DNA from: Anaerolineae bacterium
Lineage (GTDB): Bacteria > Chloroflexota > Anaerolineae > Aggregatilineales > Phototrophicaceae
Length of the DNA stretch: 58,508 nt
Direction: 5' to 3'
NCBI GenBank assembly: GCA_023382675.1
Contig: JAHDWN010000009.1
Coordinates: 116,670-175,177 of the forward strand
Both the position numbers and the translations under genes were made by a program. Positions 49,947-58,508 of this stretch are shown one piece after another. Each line of letters begins with the position of its first letter. Within the stretch, counting starts at the first letter, position 1. The notes under the pieces were generated by a model that saw nothing but the letters and a program-made list of their open reading frames with translations, had not been told where the DNA came from and searched no databases.

Positions 49947-50260
49947 CAGAGCCAGCCCACAATGCGCGCGATCATCAGGGCAATCGCAATCGACAGCGCC
50001 AGCAGCGTCAGCGCGACCATGCGCCCGGCATCCTGCGCTGGGCTGATGGGACTGCGCTTGATCTCGACATTGCCCAGCAGATCAACGTAGAAATCGACAT
50101 TGACACGTCCGCGCGTCAGGCGCGCCATGTAGTCGTGCATACTGATGATCATCCAGCCGTCGTCCTCGTCGCGCCAATCATCGCCCAGCGTTTCGGCGAT
50201 GGCGCGCTCCAGGACAGCGCGGGCAGCCTCCGGGGCAATCGGTTCGATCTCGTCTGTCAT
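49946..50260 (-). CDS. Small membrane-anchored protein of unknown function
   Basis: The 104-residue protein has a soluble N-terminal part of about 78 residues (WMIISMHDYMARLTRGRVNV, FYVDLLGNVEIKRSPISPAQ) and one C-terminal membrane helix (MVALTLLALSIAIALMIARI). I do not recognise a family. Its stop overlaps the GT39 start as TGATG, so it is probably made together with the glycosyltransferase and may assist it. The 155 bases upstream are divergent from the SH3b gene. Confidence 0.7.
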   Translation of the reverse strand: MTDEIEPIAPEAARAVLERAIAETLGDDWRDEDDGWMIISMHDYMARLTRGRVNVDFYVDLLGNVEIKRSPISPAQDAGRMVALTLLALSIAIALMIARIVGWL

Positions 50261-50356
50261 AGCTGTCCCTCCACAATCTGCCCGACTCTACATCGTCGCC
50301 GGGCGCAGATCGAGGGCAAAGCGCTGGCGATAGGGCAGACGGCGATCAACCGTGGG

Positions 50357-50384
50357 TTGAATGTGCCGGGGCATCGGCTAGAAT
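50357..50384 (+). promoter_or_regulatory. Promoter of the SH3b gene
   Basis: TTGAAT (50357-50362) and TAGAAT (50379-50384) are separated by 16 bases, 31 bases before the ATG at 50416. This is the best-formed two-hexamer promoter in the window. Confidence 0.6.
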
Positions 50385-50415
50385 GCTTGGAATCGATTAG
50401 CAGCAGGCGAGGCAT

Positions 50416-51780
50416 ATGTGGGCGAGACGGATCATCATTGTTGGGTTGGCGCTGGTGTTAGCGACCCTTGGACTGGCGGCGTCCGCTCAAGATGCGTCCC
50501 CCACACTGCCGCCAGATACGACCGGCGCCGGCTGTGAGGCGCCAATGCTGGACTTGTGGACGGCAGCGAGCGATGCCTGCGTGAATGGCCCCGAAGGCTT
50601 CATCTGCAATGGTGGCACTGCCCCCGCCGCCGAACCGGCTGGCCCGGTGGCAAATGCGCTCGCGCCCTCCGGCGCACTCGTCGAAAGCGCGCTTGTCGAT
50701 GTTGTTCACACGCCGCCGATCAGCCCGGAAACCGGCAGCGTCGGTGTCGCCTGGCTGCGCAGCGGCGTGCCCGTGCGCTTCTCTGCGTTGATGATCGGCG
50801 ATGTCAGCTTGCGCGATATGTCGCCGCCGGAGTTCCCCGCCTGGCAGTCGATGCTGGTACAAACCGCGACCGAAGGATCAAGCTGCCTGTCGGCACCGCT
50901 GAACGCGCTCATCCTGCAAAGCCCGGTCGATCTCCCGGCGCGGATCGTCGTCAACGGCATTTCGCTGTATTTGAACGGAACCGTGCTCGTGCGCGCCGCT
51001 TTCGACCAGACTTTACTGGTCAGTCTCGCTGGCGCGGCGACAGTGACGGCCAACGGCCAGCAGCAGGACATGTTCGCCGGGCAGCAAGTCGTGCTCGCGC
51101 ACCCGCCGGGGGACTACACCCGCCCGGCCAGCCCGCCGTCGCCACCCGCGCCCTATGAACCTGCCGTCGCTCGCAATCTGCCGGTGGCACTCTTCGACCG
51201 GCCATTCGTGCTGCCACAGCCCGGCTTCGTAACCACGCGCGGCGCGATCAACCTGCGCGTCTATCCCTCCACCGACGCCGGTATCATTCGCGAAGTCTCC
51301 GCCGGGCAGGTCGCGACGGTGCTCGGCAAGAACCCGGCGGGTGATTGGTACAACGTGCGTATCAACACTGGCGAAACCGGCTGGATGAAAGCGGATCTAC
51401 TGCTTTCGAGTGTGGGATCAATCGAGGCGGTGTTCGAGGCGACGCCGTCGATTCCGCAGCGCTATGGGCTGCTCGGCAGCACCGGCGTCGTGATTTCGCC
51501 CGCGGGTGTCAATCTGCGCGTCGGCCCGGATGGTGGTTTCCCGGCGATGGCCGCGCTCAACGGCGGCACTATCGTCCGGCTGTTGGCGCGCAGTCCCTAC
51601 AGCCCATGGGTGAAGGTCGAGGTCAACGGCATTACCGGCTGGCTGGCGTTGGTGGTGCTGGATACACGCGCATACCTGGACGCGATCCCGGTCGATTTTG
51701 CGGCACCACCACAGCCGACTCCAACGCGCATTCCCGGATCGTTCGGCAACGCATTTCCCGACCCGAATGGCAATGATTGA
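50416..51780 (+). CDS. Secreted SH3b-domain protein
   Basis: The 454-residue protein has a signal peptide (IIIVGLALVLATLGLAASAQ). Residues 40-250 are an unassigned Ala/Pro-rich beta domain. Two bacterial SH3 domains follow: about 270-335 (INLRVYPSTDAGIIREVSAG ... GDWYNVRINTGETGWM) and about 355-425 (VNLRVGPDGGFPAMAALNGG ... WVKVEVNGITGWLALVVL). SH3b domains bind peptidoglycan or act as cell-wall targeting modules. A Pro-rich tail ends the protein. No catalytic domain is seen, so it may be an envelope-binding adaptor. Divergent from the small membrane protein gene. Confidence 0.85.
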   Translation: MWARRIIIVGLALVLATLGLAASAQDASPTLPPDTTGAGCEAPMLDLWTAASDACVNGPEGFICNGGTAPAAEPAGPVANALAPSGALVESALVDVVHTPPISPETGSVGVAWLRSGVPVRFSALMIGDVSLRDMSPPEFPAWQSMLVQTATEGSSCLSAPLNALILQSPVDLPARIVVNGISLYLNGTVLVRAAFDQTLLVSLAGAATVTANGQQQDMFAGQQVVLAHPPGDYTRPASPPSPPAPYEPAVARNLPVALFDRPFVLPQPGFVTTRGAINLRVYPSTDAGIIREVSAGQVATVLGKNPAGDWYNVRINTGETGWMKADLLLSSVGSIEAVFEATPSIPQRYGLLGSTGVVISPAGVNLRVGPDGGFPAMAALNGGTIVRLLARSPYSPWVKVEVNGITGWLALVVLDTRAYLDAIPVDFAAPPQPTPTRIPGSFGNAFPDPNGND

Positions 51781-51816
51781 CGGCGATTGTAGCGGCCTGG
51801 CGCTGGCAAACCAGCA

Positions 51817-52983
51817 TCAGGAAGCGTAGCTGTGTTCGCCATCCTCGGCGGTCACGAGCGCTGGCTCAAGGATGGGGATCACCATCGTGAAGGTGCTGCC
51901 GCGGCCGGTCTGACTTTCGAGTTCGACGTGCCCGCCGTGTACCTGCGCAATCCCCTTAACGATTGCCAGCCCGGACCCCGCCCCTTGATCTTCATAGTAG
52001 GCGCGGTTGATCTGATAGAACATATCCCAGATCTTCTCTTGCTCCTCGGGGGTAACACCGCGTCCGGTGTCTGCCACGGAGAGATAGATGTGACCGTCTC
52101 GGCTCCGGGCAGTGATTTTGATCGGTGCGCCGACTCTGGAGAACTTGATGGCGTTATCAAGCAGCTGGGCGACGGCGACGCGCAGCAATTCGGCATCGGC
52201 AATGAACGGCGGCAGACCGGGATCAACGTCGATCTGGAAGACATTCGGGCTGCGTTCGGCGTAGTTACTGCTGGCCTGCTGCTGCGCCAGATTGATGATT
52301 TCGCGGACGTTATCGATCTGTGCCCGGCGCGAAAGATAGGTGCGCTCGGTTTCGCCGCTCTGTAATTCGACCAACTGGATGAAATTCTCGACCAGACGGC
52401 GCAGGCGGACTGCGCCGGAATTCACGCCGTGCAAGAACGAGAGAATCTCGTCGTGACTGAGCGCTTCCGGCTGATTGAGCATGTCGGCGTAGGCGACGAT
52501 GTAGGTGAGCGGCGTGCGGAACTCGTGATTGAGCACATTCAGAATATTGTGCTTGACGGCAGCAATCGCATTTGTCTGGACGGCCTGGAGCGCTTCATGG
52601 CGACGCAGGCGTGATTCGACGGCGATCAACAGATCGTCGGTGTCAAACGGCTTGACGATGTAATCGTCAACGCCCATGCGCTTGCCGCGGTGAATATCCG
52701 ATTTCTCACCTCGTGCAGTCAAGAATATAAAGGGAATTGCCGTAAAACGCGGGTCTTTGCGGACTTCGTGCAAGAATTGCAGGCCATCCATTTGCGGCAT
52801 CATGATGTCCGAGATAATCAGATCGGGCGTACCCTCTTCGGCGTACAACCATTGAAGCGCGTATGCTCCGTTGACGGCGGTCGTCACGAAATAGCCTTCG
52901 AGTTCAAGTACCGACTGCACACCCTCCAGCAAATTCGTGTCGTCTTCGACCACCAGCAGGTGGGGTTTCACTTGCGCTTGCAT
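51817..52983 (-). CDS. Response regulator-histidine kinase (REC-HisKA-HATPase)
   Basis: The 388-residue protein has the receiver first: Asp59 in LIISDIMMPQMDGLQF, and Lys in IVKPFDTDD. A HisKA domain then has the H-box NHEFRTPLTYIVAYADM (His153), and the ATPase domain has LLDNAIKFSRVG (N box), VADTGRGVTPEEQ (G1) and GAGSGLAIVKGIAQVHGG (G2). There is no membrane segment and no extra sensor, so it is probably a cytoplasmic relay that takes phosphate on its receiver. A minus-strand -10-like TATACT lies at 53062-53067. It is the first gene downstream of hom on the same strand, 145 bases away. Confidence 0.92.
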   Translation of the reverse strand: MQAQVKPHLLVVEDDTNLLEGVQSVLELEGYFVTTAVNGAYALQWLYAEEGTPDLIISDIMMPQMDGLQFLHEVRKDPRFTAIPFIFLTARGEKSDIHRGKRMGVDDYIVKPFDTDDLLIAVESRLRRHEALQAVQTNAIAAVKHNILNVLNHEFRTPLTYIVAYADMLNQPEALSHDEILSFLHGVNSGAVRLRRLVENFIQLVELQSGETERTYLSRRAQIDNVREIINLAQQQASSNYAERSPNVFQIDVDPGLPPFIADAELLRVAVAQLLDNAIKFSRVGAPIKITARSRDGHIYLSVADTGRGVTPEEQEKIWDMFYQINRAYYEDQGAGSGLAIVKGIAQVHGGHVELESQTGRGSTFTMVIPILEPALVTAEDGEHSYAS

Positions 52984-53061
52984 AAGCCTGCCCTGTTCGT
53001 ATCCCTAATGCTGCCGAGACCGTGTATCGGTAACTCTATAACAATTACCATTGCTGTTTGT

Positions 53062-53067
53062 AGTATA
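53062..53067 (-). promoter_or_regulatory. Candidate -10 box for the REC-histidine kinase gene
   Basis: AGTATA on the plus strand reads TATACT on the minus strand, 79 bases before the start at 52983. The candidate -35 (TTCATG, 53083-53088) is weak. Confidence 0.4.
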
Positions 53068-53128
53068 GAGTAATCTCTCGCCATGAAGCATGAATTTTTT
53101 CTGAAGGAGTTCTCACATATGGGTAGCG

Positions 53129-54136
53129 TCACAATAGATCGAGCACGTCGGCAAGGAGAGCGAACCCCGTTTGTCGTCGACCTGCACCCGGACCGACCAG
53201 GGTGACGTCGCCCAGGAGATCGGTGGTGAAAGTGACGGCGTTGGTGGCTCCACCGACCGCTGCCAGCGGATGCGTGTTCGGAACGCGCTGCGGGCGCACT
53301 GAGCCGCCTGCCGGCGTCACATGCGCGATCAGCTTCCAGCGTTCCCCGGCGGCCTGGGCTGCGGCGACATCAGCGCCGGTGATGCTGGCGATGCCCTGCA
53401 CGTCGAGATCGGCGAGCGTGAACGTGCGGTCAAAGAGCGCCGCTGCCAGGATGAGCGCCTTACCCGCCGCGTCCCAGCCATCGACATCTGCCGTCGGGTC
53501 AGCCTCGGCATAACCCAGCGCCTGCGCCTGACGCAGCGCCTCAGCGTAGCTCATGCCACCTTCTATTTGCGTCAGGATATAGTTGGTCGTGCCGTTGAGG
53601 ATGCCGCGCGCTGCCTGAATCGTGCAGCCTGCCAGCGCCTGCTGTGCCAGCCGCAGCGACGGCGTCCCGGCCATGACCGTGCCTTCGAAGAGTACGCGCT
53701 TGCCAGCCGCGCGCGCACGCGCCTGCAAATCGGTATACGCGACGGCGACCGGCCCTTTGTTGGCGAGCACCACGTGCATCCCCTGGTCGAGCGCCGCGTA
53801 GCAGTAATCGAGTGCTGGCTGTGCTGTCTGCAAATTGGTCGGGCCAGCTTCCAGCAGCACGTCCGCGCCGCTGGCACGGATCAGCGCCGGCACATCGAGA
53901 TCGCGTACCAAACCGGGCGCATCGGGGTAATGGTGCAAATGACCGGCCTCAATCGCTGTCAGGAGCCGGGCAGGATCGAGACCATCGGGCAGGAGCAGCG
54001 TGCCCCGGCTGCGGGTGGCGACGGCGACCAACTGCGGTGTAAACCCATAGCGCGTCTTGAGGTCGGTGCTTTTGTCGCGCAAAATCTCGACAAAACCCTG
54101 CCCGACAGTGCCAAAACCGATCAGTGCAAGTTTCAT
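53129..54136 (-). CDS. hom: Homoserine dehydrogenase
   Basis: Homoserine dehydrogenase reduces aspartate semialdehyde to homoserine, the branch point for threonine and methionine. The 335-residue protein is the short form without an ACT domain. It has the NAD(P) motif LALIGFGTVGQGF, VVLANKGPVAVAY, GTVMAGTPSLRLAQQAL, GILNGTTNYILTQIEGG and the catalytic Lys/Asp segment YAEADPTADVDGWDAAGKAL. The ATG at 54136 follows a GGGGGAGCGGGA site; an earlier in-frame start at 54166 lies upstream of it. It would feed the metY step at 19348. No thrB/thrC is adjacent. Confidence 0.94.
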   Translation of the reverse strand: MKLALIGFGTVGQGFVEILRDKSTDLKTRYGFTPQLVAVATRSRGTLLLPDGLDPARLLTAIEAGHLHHYPDAPGLVRDLDVPALIRASGADVLLEAGPTNLQTAQPALDYCYAALDQGMHVVLANKGPVAVAYTDLQARARAAGKRVLFEGTVMAGTPSLRLAQQALAGCTIQAARGILNGTTNYILTQIEGGMSYAEALRQAQALGYAEADPTADVDGWDAAGKALILAAALFDRTFTLADLDVQGIASITGADVAAAQAAGERWKLIAHVTPAGGSVRPQRVPNTHPLAAVGGATNAVTFTTDLLGDVTLVGPGAGRRQTGFALLADVLDLL

Positions 54137-54501
54137 TCCCGCTCCCCCAGACTGAGTGACAACCACGCATGAACGTAAGCATACCGCGTTCGGGCAGATG
54201 CTTCACGGGGCGATTGCTGCCAGCGCCATCGTTGCCACTCGTCTGCCAGGGTTGCGATGCACGCACAGGCGACAGAGTAGCGCTGTCGGGCTGGTAACGG
54301 ATTACGAATGCATGGTTTTCGACTTCTGTGAGCGCGCCAATGCGAAAGCTGTAAATTTCCTGCGCGCGGGCTGAGTCTCTACGTTCCTCTATCCTTTCTT
54401 AACCTTACAATGCGAATCACAGGGGATAGCTAAGGTCAACTGATGTCCAGGTATTCCCCCTCCGCCGTCCATTTAATTCATTCTTCATTCAGGAGTACAT
54501 C
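54137..54501. other. 365-base divergent intergenic region
   Basis: No gene is seen between hom and the repeat-protein gene. A TACAAT (54406-54411) is a possible -10 for the repeat protein, whose ribosome-binding site AGGAG is at 54491-54495. Small open frames here lack a ribosome-binding site. Confidence 0.5.
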
Positions 54502-57500
54502 ATGCGTCGGTCTTCGCTTTTTGTGACAGCGATTGGCGCACTGCTGGCGCTGATTCTGCTTCTGCCTGTATTCCCGGCTGATGCAGTCGTCTTCAACAGC
54601 CTGACCGTCACCGGCGGCAGCGGTTCATGTGATGGCAGCGGTGGGCAGATCAACTGGGCGCTCGAAGTGAGCGGCACTGTCGGCGAAACCCCTGGCAACA
54701 TGGATGTCTATGGCGTGCGCATGGAGGACTATTACGGTACCGTCCTCGACACGTTCTCCGGCTTCATGGTGGGCAACGGCGGCTCGCAAACGCTGAACAG
54801 CTTCAACTACATCAACGCCGCGCCCGCCGCGCGCCCATTTCGTATCGTTGCGTTCGAGGTCGGCGGCGGCGGTGGTTCGCCTATGACCTTCACCTTTGAT
54901 CCCGCTCTGTATCTGCCTGCATGCGGATCGCTGCCGAACCTGGCACCATCCGCCAGCATCACCCTGACGGAAAGCGGCGGCTCGACCGCAGTCACAGAAG
55001 GCGGGCCGAATGACACGTTTACCTTGAATGCTGCCACAAACCCAACGGCGGCTGTCACCATTCCGATCTCGGCATCGGTGCAGTGCGAGGTGAGCACGGA
55101 TGGCACCAACTTTTTTATCAGCACCAACGTTATCCTGCCCGCTGGATCGATGGCACCACAGACAGTCACCGTGCGCGCTGTTGACGATAACGTCGTCGAA
55201 GCATCACAGAGCTGCACGATCACGACCGACGACCCAACCAGCGGTGACAGCAGCTACAACGCGCTGACGGCAGGCGCGGTGGCCGATGTCTCCGTCAGCA
55301 TCACTGAGAACGATGTGGCCGGTTACAATTTCAGCAGCACGCCCCCGGCAGAGATGTCTGAAAACGGCGGCTCATACACGATTCTCATGACTCTGACAGG
55401 CGGCCCGCTGGCGAACGTGACGATCAACTTCAGCGCCGGGCCAGCCAGCGCCTGTACGCTGGCATCAGCCGCCAGCCACACTTTTGATGCGGGCACATTC
55501 TGGGTGCCGTTCCCGATCACCGTCAATGGTGTAGACGACATACTGATCGATGGCGACCAGACGTGTACCATCACCATGACCAAATCGTCGTCTGCCCCCG
55601 GCTACAGCTCGCTGGGCAATCCACCGAGTCAGACGGTCACCGTCAAAGATGATGATACGCCCGGTTATGCCATCACCGGGCCGACACCTGCCAGCACGTC
55701 GGAAAACGGTGGCACATCGACGGTGACGCTGGCACTGATGAGCATTCCCAGCGCCGACGTGAACTTCACCTTCAGCGCCAGTCCGGCCAGCGCCTGCACG
55801 CTGGCGACAGCGGCGACGCATACGTTCAATGCCGGGAACTACAACACGCCCTTCCCGATCACCGTCAACGGCGTCAATGATGCAGTGGCTGACGGCAATC
55901 AGACGTGTACGATCACGCTGGCGAAGACGAGTACGGCTGCGGGCTACGATGTGCTGGCGAACCCGGCAGATCAGACTGTCACCGTCACTGACGATGAGGT
56001 AGCTGGCTACAGCATCACCGGGCCGACACCCGCCAGCATGTCTGAGAACGGCGGCTCATCCACCGTGACGCTGGCACTGACAGGCGCGCCAACCGCTGAC
56101 GTAAACTTCACCTTCAGCGCCAACCCGGCCAGCGCCTGCACGCTGGCGACAGCGGCAACGCATACGTTCAATGCCGGGAACTACAACACGCCGTTCGCGA
56201 TTACTGTCAACGGCGTCGATGATGTTGTCACGGATGGCAGCCAGACCTGCACGATCGCGCTGACGAAGACGACAACCGCTTACGGCTATGATGTCCTGGC
56301 AAACCCGGCAGATCAGACCGTCACCGTCACCGACGATGAGGTAGCTGGCTACAGCATTACCGGGCCGACGCCCGCCAGCATGTCCGAGAACGGCGGCTCA
56401 GCGACGGTGACGCTCGCACTCAACAGCGCCCCCAACGCCGATGTGAACTTCACCTTCAACGCCAGCCCGGCCAGCGCCTGTACCCTGGCGACGGCGGCAA
56501 ATTACACCTTCAACGCCGGGAACTACAGCACGCCGTTCGCCATCACCGTCAATGGCGTCGATGATGTCGTCACGGATGGTAATCAGACGTGTACGATCAC
56601 GCTGACGAAGACGACGACCGCTTACGGTTACGACGTCCTGGCGAATCCGGCCAACCAGACTGTCACCGTCACCGACGACGACGTAGCCAGTTTCGCGCTC
56701 ACCGGGCCGACGCCCGCCAGCATGTCGGAAAACGGCGGCTCAGCCACGGTCACACTGGCATTGACCAGCGCGCCCAACGCCGATGTGAACTTCACCTTCA
56801 GCGCCAGCCCGGCCAGCGCCTGCACGCTGGCGACGGCGGCAACGTATACCTTCAACGCCGGGAATTACAACACGCCGTTCGCCATCACTGTCAATGGTGT
56901 CGATGATGTTGTCACGGATGGTAATCAGACCTGCACGATCACCCTCGCAAAGACGACGACCGCGCTTGGCTATGACGTGCTGGCAAACCCGGCGAACCAG
57001 ACAATCACAGTCACAGATGACGACGTGGCAGGTTTCTCACTGACAGGGCCAACACCCGCCAGCATGTCGGAAAACGGTGGTTCATCAACGGTGACGCTGG
57101 CATTGACCAGCGCACCCGACGCCGACGTGAACTTCACCTTCAGCGCCGGCCCGGCCAGCGCCTGTACACTGGCGACAGCGGCGACGTACACCTTCAACGT
57201 TGGGAACTACAGCACGCCGTTCGCCATCACTGTCAATGGCGTCGATGATGTTGTCACGGATGGTAATCAGACGTGTACGATCACGCTGACGAAGACGACG
57301 ACCGCTTACGGTTACGACGTCCTGGCGAATCCGGCCAACCAGACTGTCACCGTCACCGACGACGACGTAGCCAGTTTCGCGCTCACCGGGCCGACGCCCG
57401 CCAGCATGTCGGAAAACGGCGGCTCAGCCACGGTCACACTGGCATTGACCAGCGCGCCCAACGCCGATGTGAACTTCACCTTCAGCGCCAGCCCGGCCAG

Positions 57501-58508
57501 CGCCTGCACGCTGGCGACGGCGGCAACGTATACCTTCAACGCCGGGAATTACAACACGCCGTTCGCCATCACCGTCACTGGTGTCGATGATGTGCTGGTT
57601 GATGGCAGCCAAACCTGTACGATCACGCTGGGAAAGACGACGACGGCGCTCAGCTATGATGTACTGGCCGATCCGGCGAACCAGGCCGTCACGGTCACGG
57701 ATGACGACGTGGCGGGGTTCGCACTCAGCGGGCCGACGCCCGCCAGTATGTCAGAGAACGGCGGCTCAGCGACGGTGACACTGGCGCTGACGGGCGCGCC
57801 GAACGCCGACGTGAATTTCACCTTCAGCGCCGGCCCGGCCAGCGCCTGCACGCTGGCGACGGCGGCGACGTATACCTTCAACGCCGGGAACTACAACACG
57901 CCATTCGCGATTACTGTCAATGGCGTCGACGATGTGCTGACCGATGGCAGCGAGACCTGTACGATCACATTGACGAAGACGACGACGGCGCTTGGCTACG
58001 ACGTGCTGGCTGATCCGGCCAATCAGACGGTCACGGTCACGGATGACGACGTAGCGGGGTTCGCATTCAACGGGCCGACGCCCGCCAGCATGTCGGAAAA
58101 CGGCGGCTCATCGACACTGACGCTGGCATTGACGACCGCGCCGAATGCGGACGTGAACTTCACCTTCAGTGCCGGGCCAGCCGGTGCCTGTACGTTGGCA
58201 ACGGCGGCGACGTATACCTTCAACGCCGGGAACTACAACGCACCCTTCGCCATCACCGTCAATGGTGTGGATGATGCGCTCACCGATGGCAGTGAGGCCT
58301 GCACGATCACGCTGGCGAAGACGACGACTGCGCTCGGTTACGATGTGCTGGCGAACCCTGCCAACCAGACGGTCACAGTCGCCGATGATGACGTGCCCGG
58401 CTACAACCTCACCGGGCCGACGCCCGCCAGTATGTCAGAAAACGGCGGCACATCCACAGTGACGCTGGCGCTGACGACCGCGCCCAGCGCCGACGTGAAC
58501 TTCACCTT
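54502..58508 (+). CDS. Secreted giant protein with 114-residue Calx-beta-like repeats (3' end outside window)
   Basis: The frame starts at ATG 54502 after AGGAG and stays open to the last base, giving 1,335 residues so far. A signal peptide (FVTAIGALLALILLLPVFPA) is followed by a unique beta domain (about 40-150) and a divergent repeat-like unit (about 153-270). From residue 272 identical-length units of 114 residues (342 bases) begin at 55315, 55657, 55999, 56341, 56683, 57025, 57367, 57709, 58051 and 58393. Each has GPTPASMSENGG, ADVNFTFSA, a Cys in ASACTLATA, ITVNGVDD and a second Cys in TCTITL. The pattern resembles Calx-beta domains with a likely internal disulfide. Probably a surface adhesin or structural protein. 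Confidence 0.9.
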   Translation, partial: MRRSSLFVTAIGALLALILLLPVFPADAVVFNSLTVTGGSGSCDGSGGQINWALEVSGTVGETPGNMDVYGVRMEDYYGTVLDTFSGFMVGNGGSQTLNSFNYINAAPAARPFRIVAFEVGGGGGSPMTFTFDPALYLPACGSLPNLAPSASITLTESGGSTAVTEGGPNDTFTLNAATNPTAAVTIPISASVQCEVSTDGTNFFISTNVILPAGSMAPQTVTVRAVDDNVVEASQSCTITTDDPTSGDSSYNALTAGAVADVSVSITENDVAGYNFSSTPPAEMSENGGSYTILMTLTGGPLANVTINFSAGPASACTLASAASHTFDAGTFWVPFPITVNGVDDILIDGDQTCTITMTKSSSAPGYSSLGNPPSQTVTVKDDDTPGYAITGPTPASTSENGGTSTVTLALMSIPSADVNFTFSASPASACTLATAATHTFNAGNYNTPFPITVNGVNDAVADGNQTCTITLAKTSTAAGYDVLANPADQTVTVTDDEVAGYSITGPTPASMSENGGSSTVTLALTGAPTADVNFTFSANPASACTLATAATHTFNAGNYNTPFAITVNGVDDVVTDGSQTCTIALTKTTTAYGYDVLANPADQTVTVTDDEVAGYSITGPTPASMSENGGSATVTLALNSAPNADVNFTFNASPASACTLATAANYTFNAGNYSTPFAITVNGVDDVVTDGNQTCTITLTKTTTAYGYDVLANPANQTVTVTDDDVASFALTGPTPASMSENGGSATVTLALTSAPNADVNFTFSASPASACTLATAATYTFNAGNYNTPFAITVNGVDDVVTDGNQTCTITLAKTTTALGYDVLANPANQTITVTDDDVAGFSLTGPTPASMSENGGSSTVTLALTSAPDADVNFTFSAGPASACTLATAATYTFNVGNYSTPFAITVNGVDDVVTDGNQTCTITLTKTTTAYGYDVLANPANQTVTVTDDDVASFALTGPTPASMSENGGSATVTLALTSAPNADVNFTFSASPASACTLATAATYTFNAGNYNTPFAITVTGVDDVLVDGSQTCTITLGKTTTALSYDVLADPANQAVTVTDDDVAGFALSGPTPASMSENGGSATVTLALTGAPNADVNFTFSAGPASACTLATAATYTFNAGNYNTPFAITVNGVDDVLTDGSETCTITLTKTTTALGYDVLADPANQTVTVTDDDVAGFAFNGPTPASMSENGGSSTLTLALTTAPNADVNFTFSAGPAGACTLATAATYTFNAGNYNAPFAITVNGVDDALTDGSEACTITLAKTTTALGYDVLANPANQTVTVADDDVPGYNLTGPTPASMSENGGTSTVTLALTTAPSADVNFT
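55315..58508. repeat. Tandem 342-bp coding repeat, nine full units and a partial tenth
   Basis: The period is exactly 342 bases at every step. Units differ mainly by silent changes, apart from the first two, which are more divergent. Units beginning near 56521 and 57205 are almost identical for about 380 bases. Confidence 0.92.

Noticed and set aside
56589-57590. Two identical 105-codon frames in the repeat gene
   Set aside because: They are out-of-frame readings of the 342-bp repeats; their identity only reflects near-identical units.
55315-58508. Possible CRISPR or satellite array
   Set aside because: The 342-bp period is in frame with one long open reading frame and has no short repeats with unique spacers.
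1-58508. tRNA, rRNA, integrase, transposase or prophage genes
   Set aside because: I looked for cloverleaf-like stretches and for the characteristic motifs of these proteins and found none I could support.

Overview
The window looks like chromosomal sequence from a GC-rich bacterium, most likely a Chloroflexota (Anaerolineae-type) genome or metagenome bin. This is inferred from gene content: a 2,726-residue kinase with about twelve GAF domains, a GMP-type flippase, GT39 and MGT glycosyltransferases, HEAT and SH3b proteins, an archaeal-style geranylgeranyl reductase with its own ferredoxin, HPS/PHI genes, and families of dispersed hairpin repeats. No rRNA, tRNA, CRISPR array, transposase, integrase or phage gene was seen.

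Layout. 1-4456: a partial gene, then an operon of two nucleoside hydrolases, a double-SIS protein and a PfkB-family protein, convergent with a P-type ATPase (4465-6867). 7056-16320: a BtrH-like protein, an epimerase, moaC, a TPR membrane protein, OsmC, HEAT, winged-helix, an AAC(6')-Ii-like acetyltransferase, a lipoprotein and a TetA-like MFS pump. 16598-23563: a secreted subtilase, then a minus-strand run with a MoaD-MoaE fusion, a CoA-binding protein, metY, a decayed moaC fragment, MazG, a jelly-roll protein, a SUKH-like protein, a hotdog thioesterase and a TfoX-N protein. 23788-29583: an orphan DUF433 protein, a flippase, then the operon ferredoxin-GGR-YhhN-HPS-PHI. 29605-32344: YdcF, GvpU-like and DUF3892 proteins, then surE. 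32682-43408: a response regulator with a degenerate GGDEF domain, the giant kinase, a CheY-like regulator translationally coupled to it, and an alpha/beta hydrolase without its nucleophile. 43409-47928: a KamA/NpmA-like 16S rRNA A1408 methyltransferase behind an unusual 290-nt leader, then glycosyltransferase, GNAT, CPBP protease and YjjX. 47986-54136: GNAT, GT39, an SH3b protein, a REC-histidine kinase and homoserine dehydrogenase. 54502-58508: the start of a secreted giant built of 114-residue repeats, cut by the window end.

How the genes fit together. The first operon fits cleavage of nucleosides and use of the released sugar, although two of its enzymes lack a canonical catalytic residue. 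moaC and the MoaD-MoaE fusion belong to molybdopterin synthesis. metY and hom belong to methionine/homoserine metabolism. The ferredoxin-GGR pair fits isoprenoid saturation, and it shares an operon with RuMP-type formaldehyde/pentose enzymes. Two families linked to aminoglycoside resistance (AAC(6')-Ii-like and KamA/NpmA-like) lie 30 kb apart.

The strongest leads are the leader of the A1408 methyltransferase (a short reading frame plus a hairpin that covers the Shine-Dalgarno sequence), the dispersed hairpin family with paired stem changes, the moaC fragment between 23-bp direct repeats, the ferredoxin-GGR-YhhN-HPS-PHI operon, and several likely pseudoenzymes. All functional calls come from reading the sequence and from memory of the families; no database search was run.
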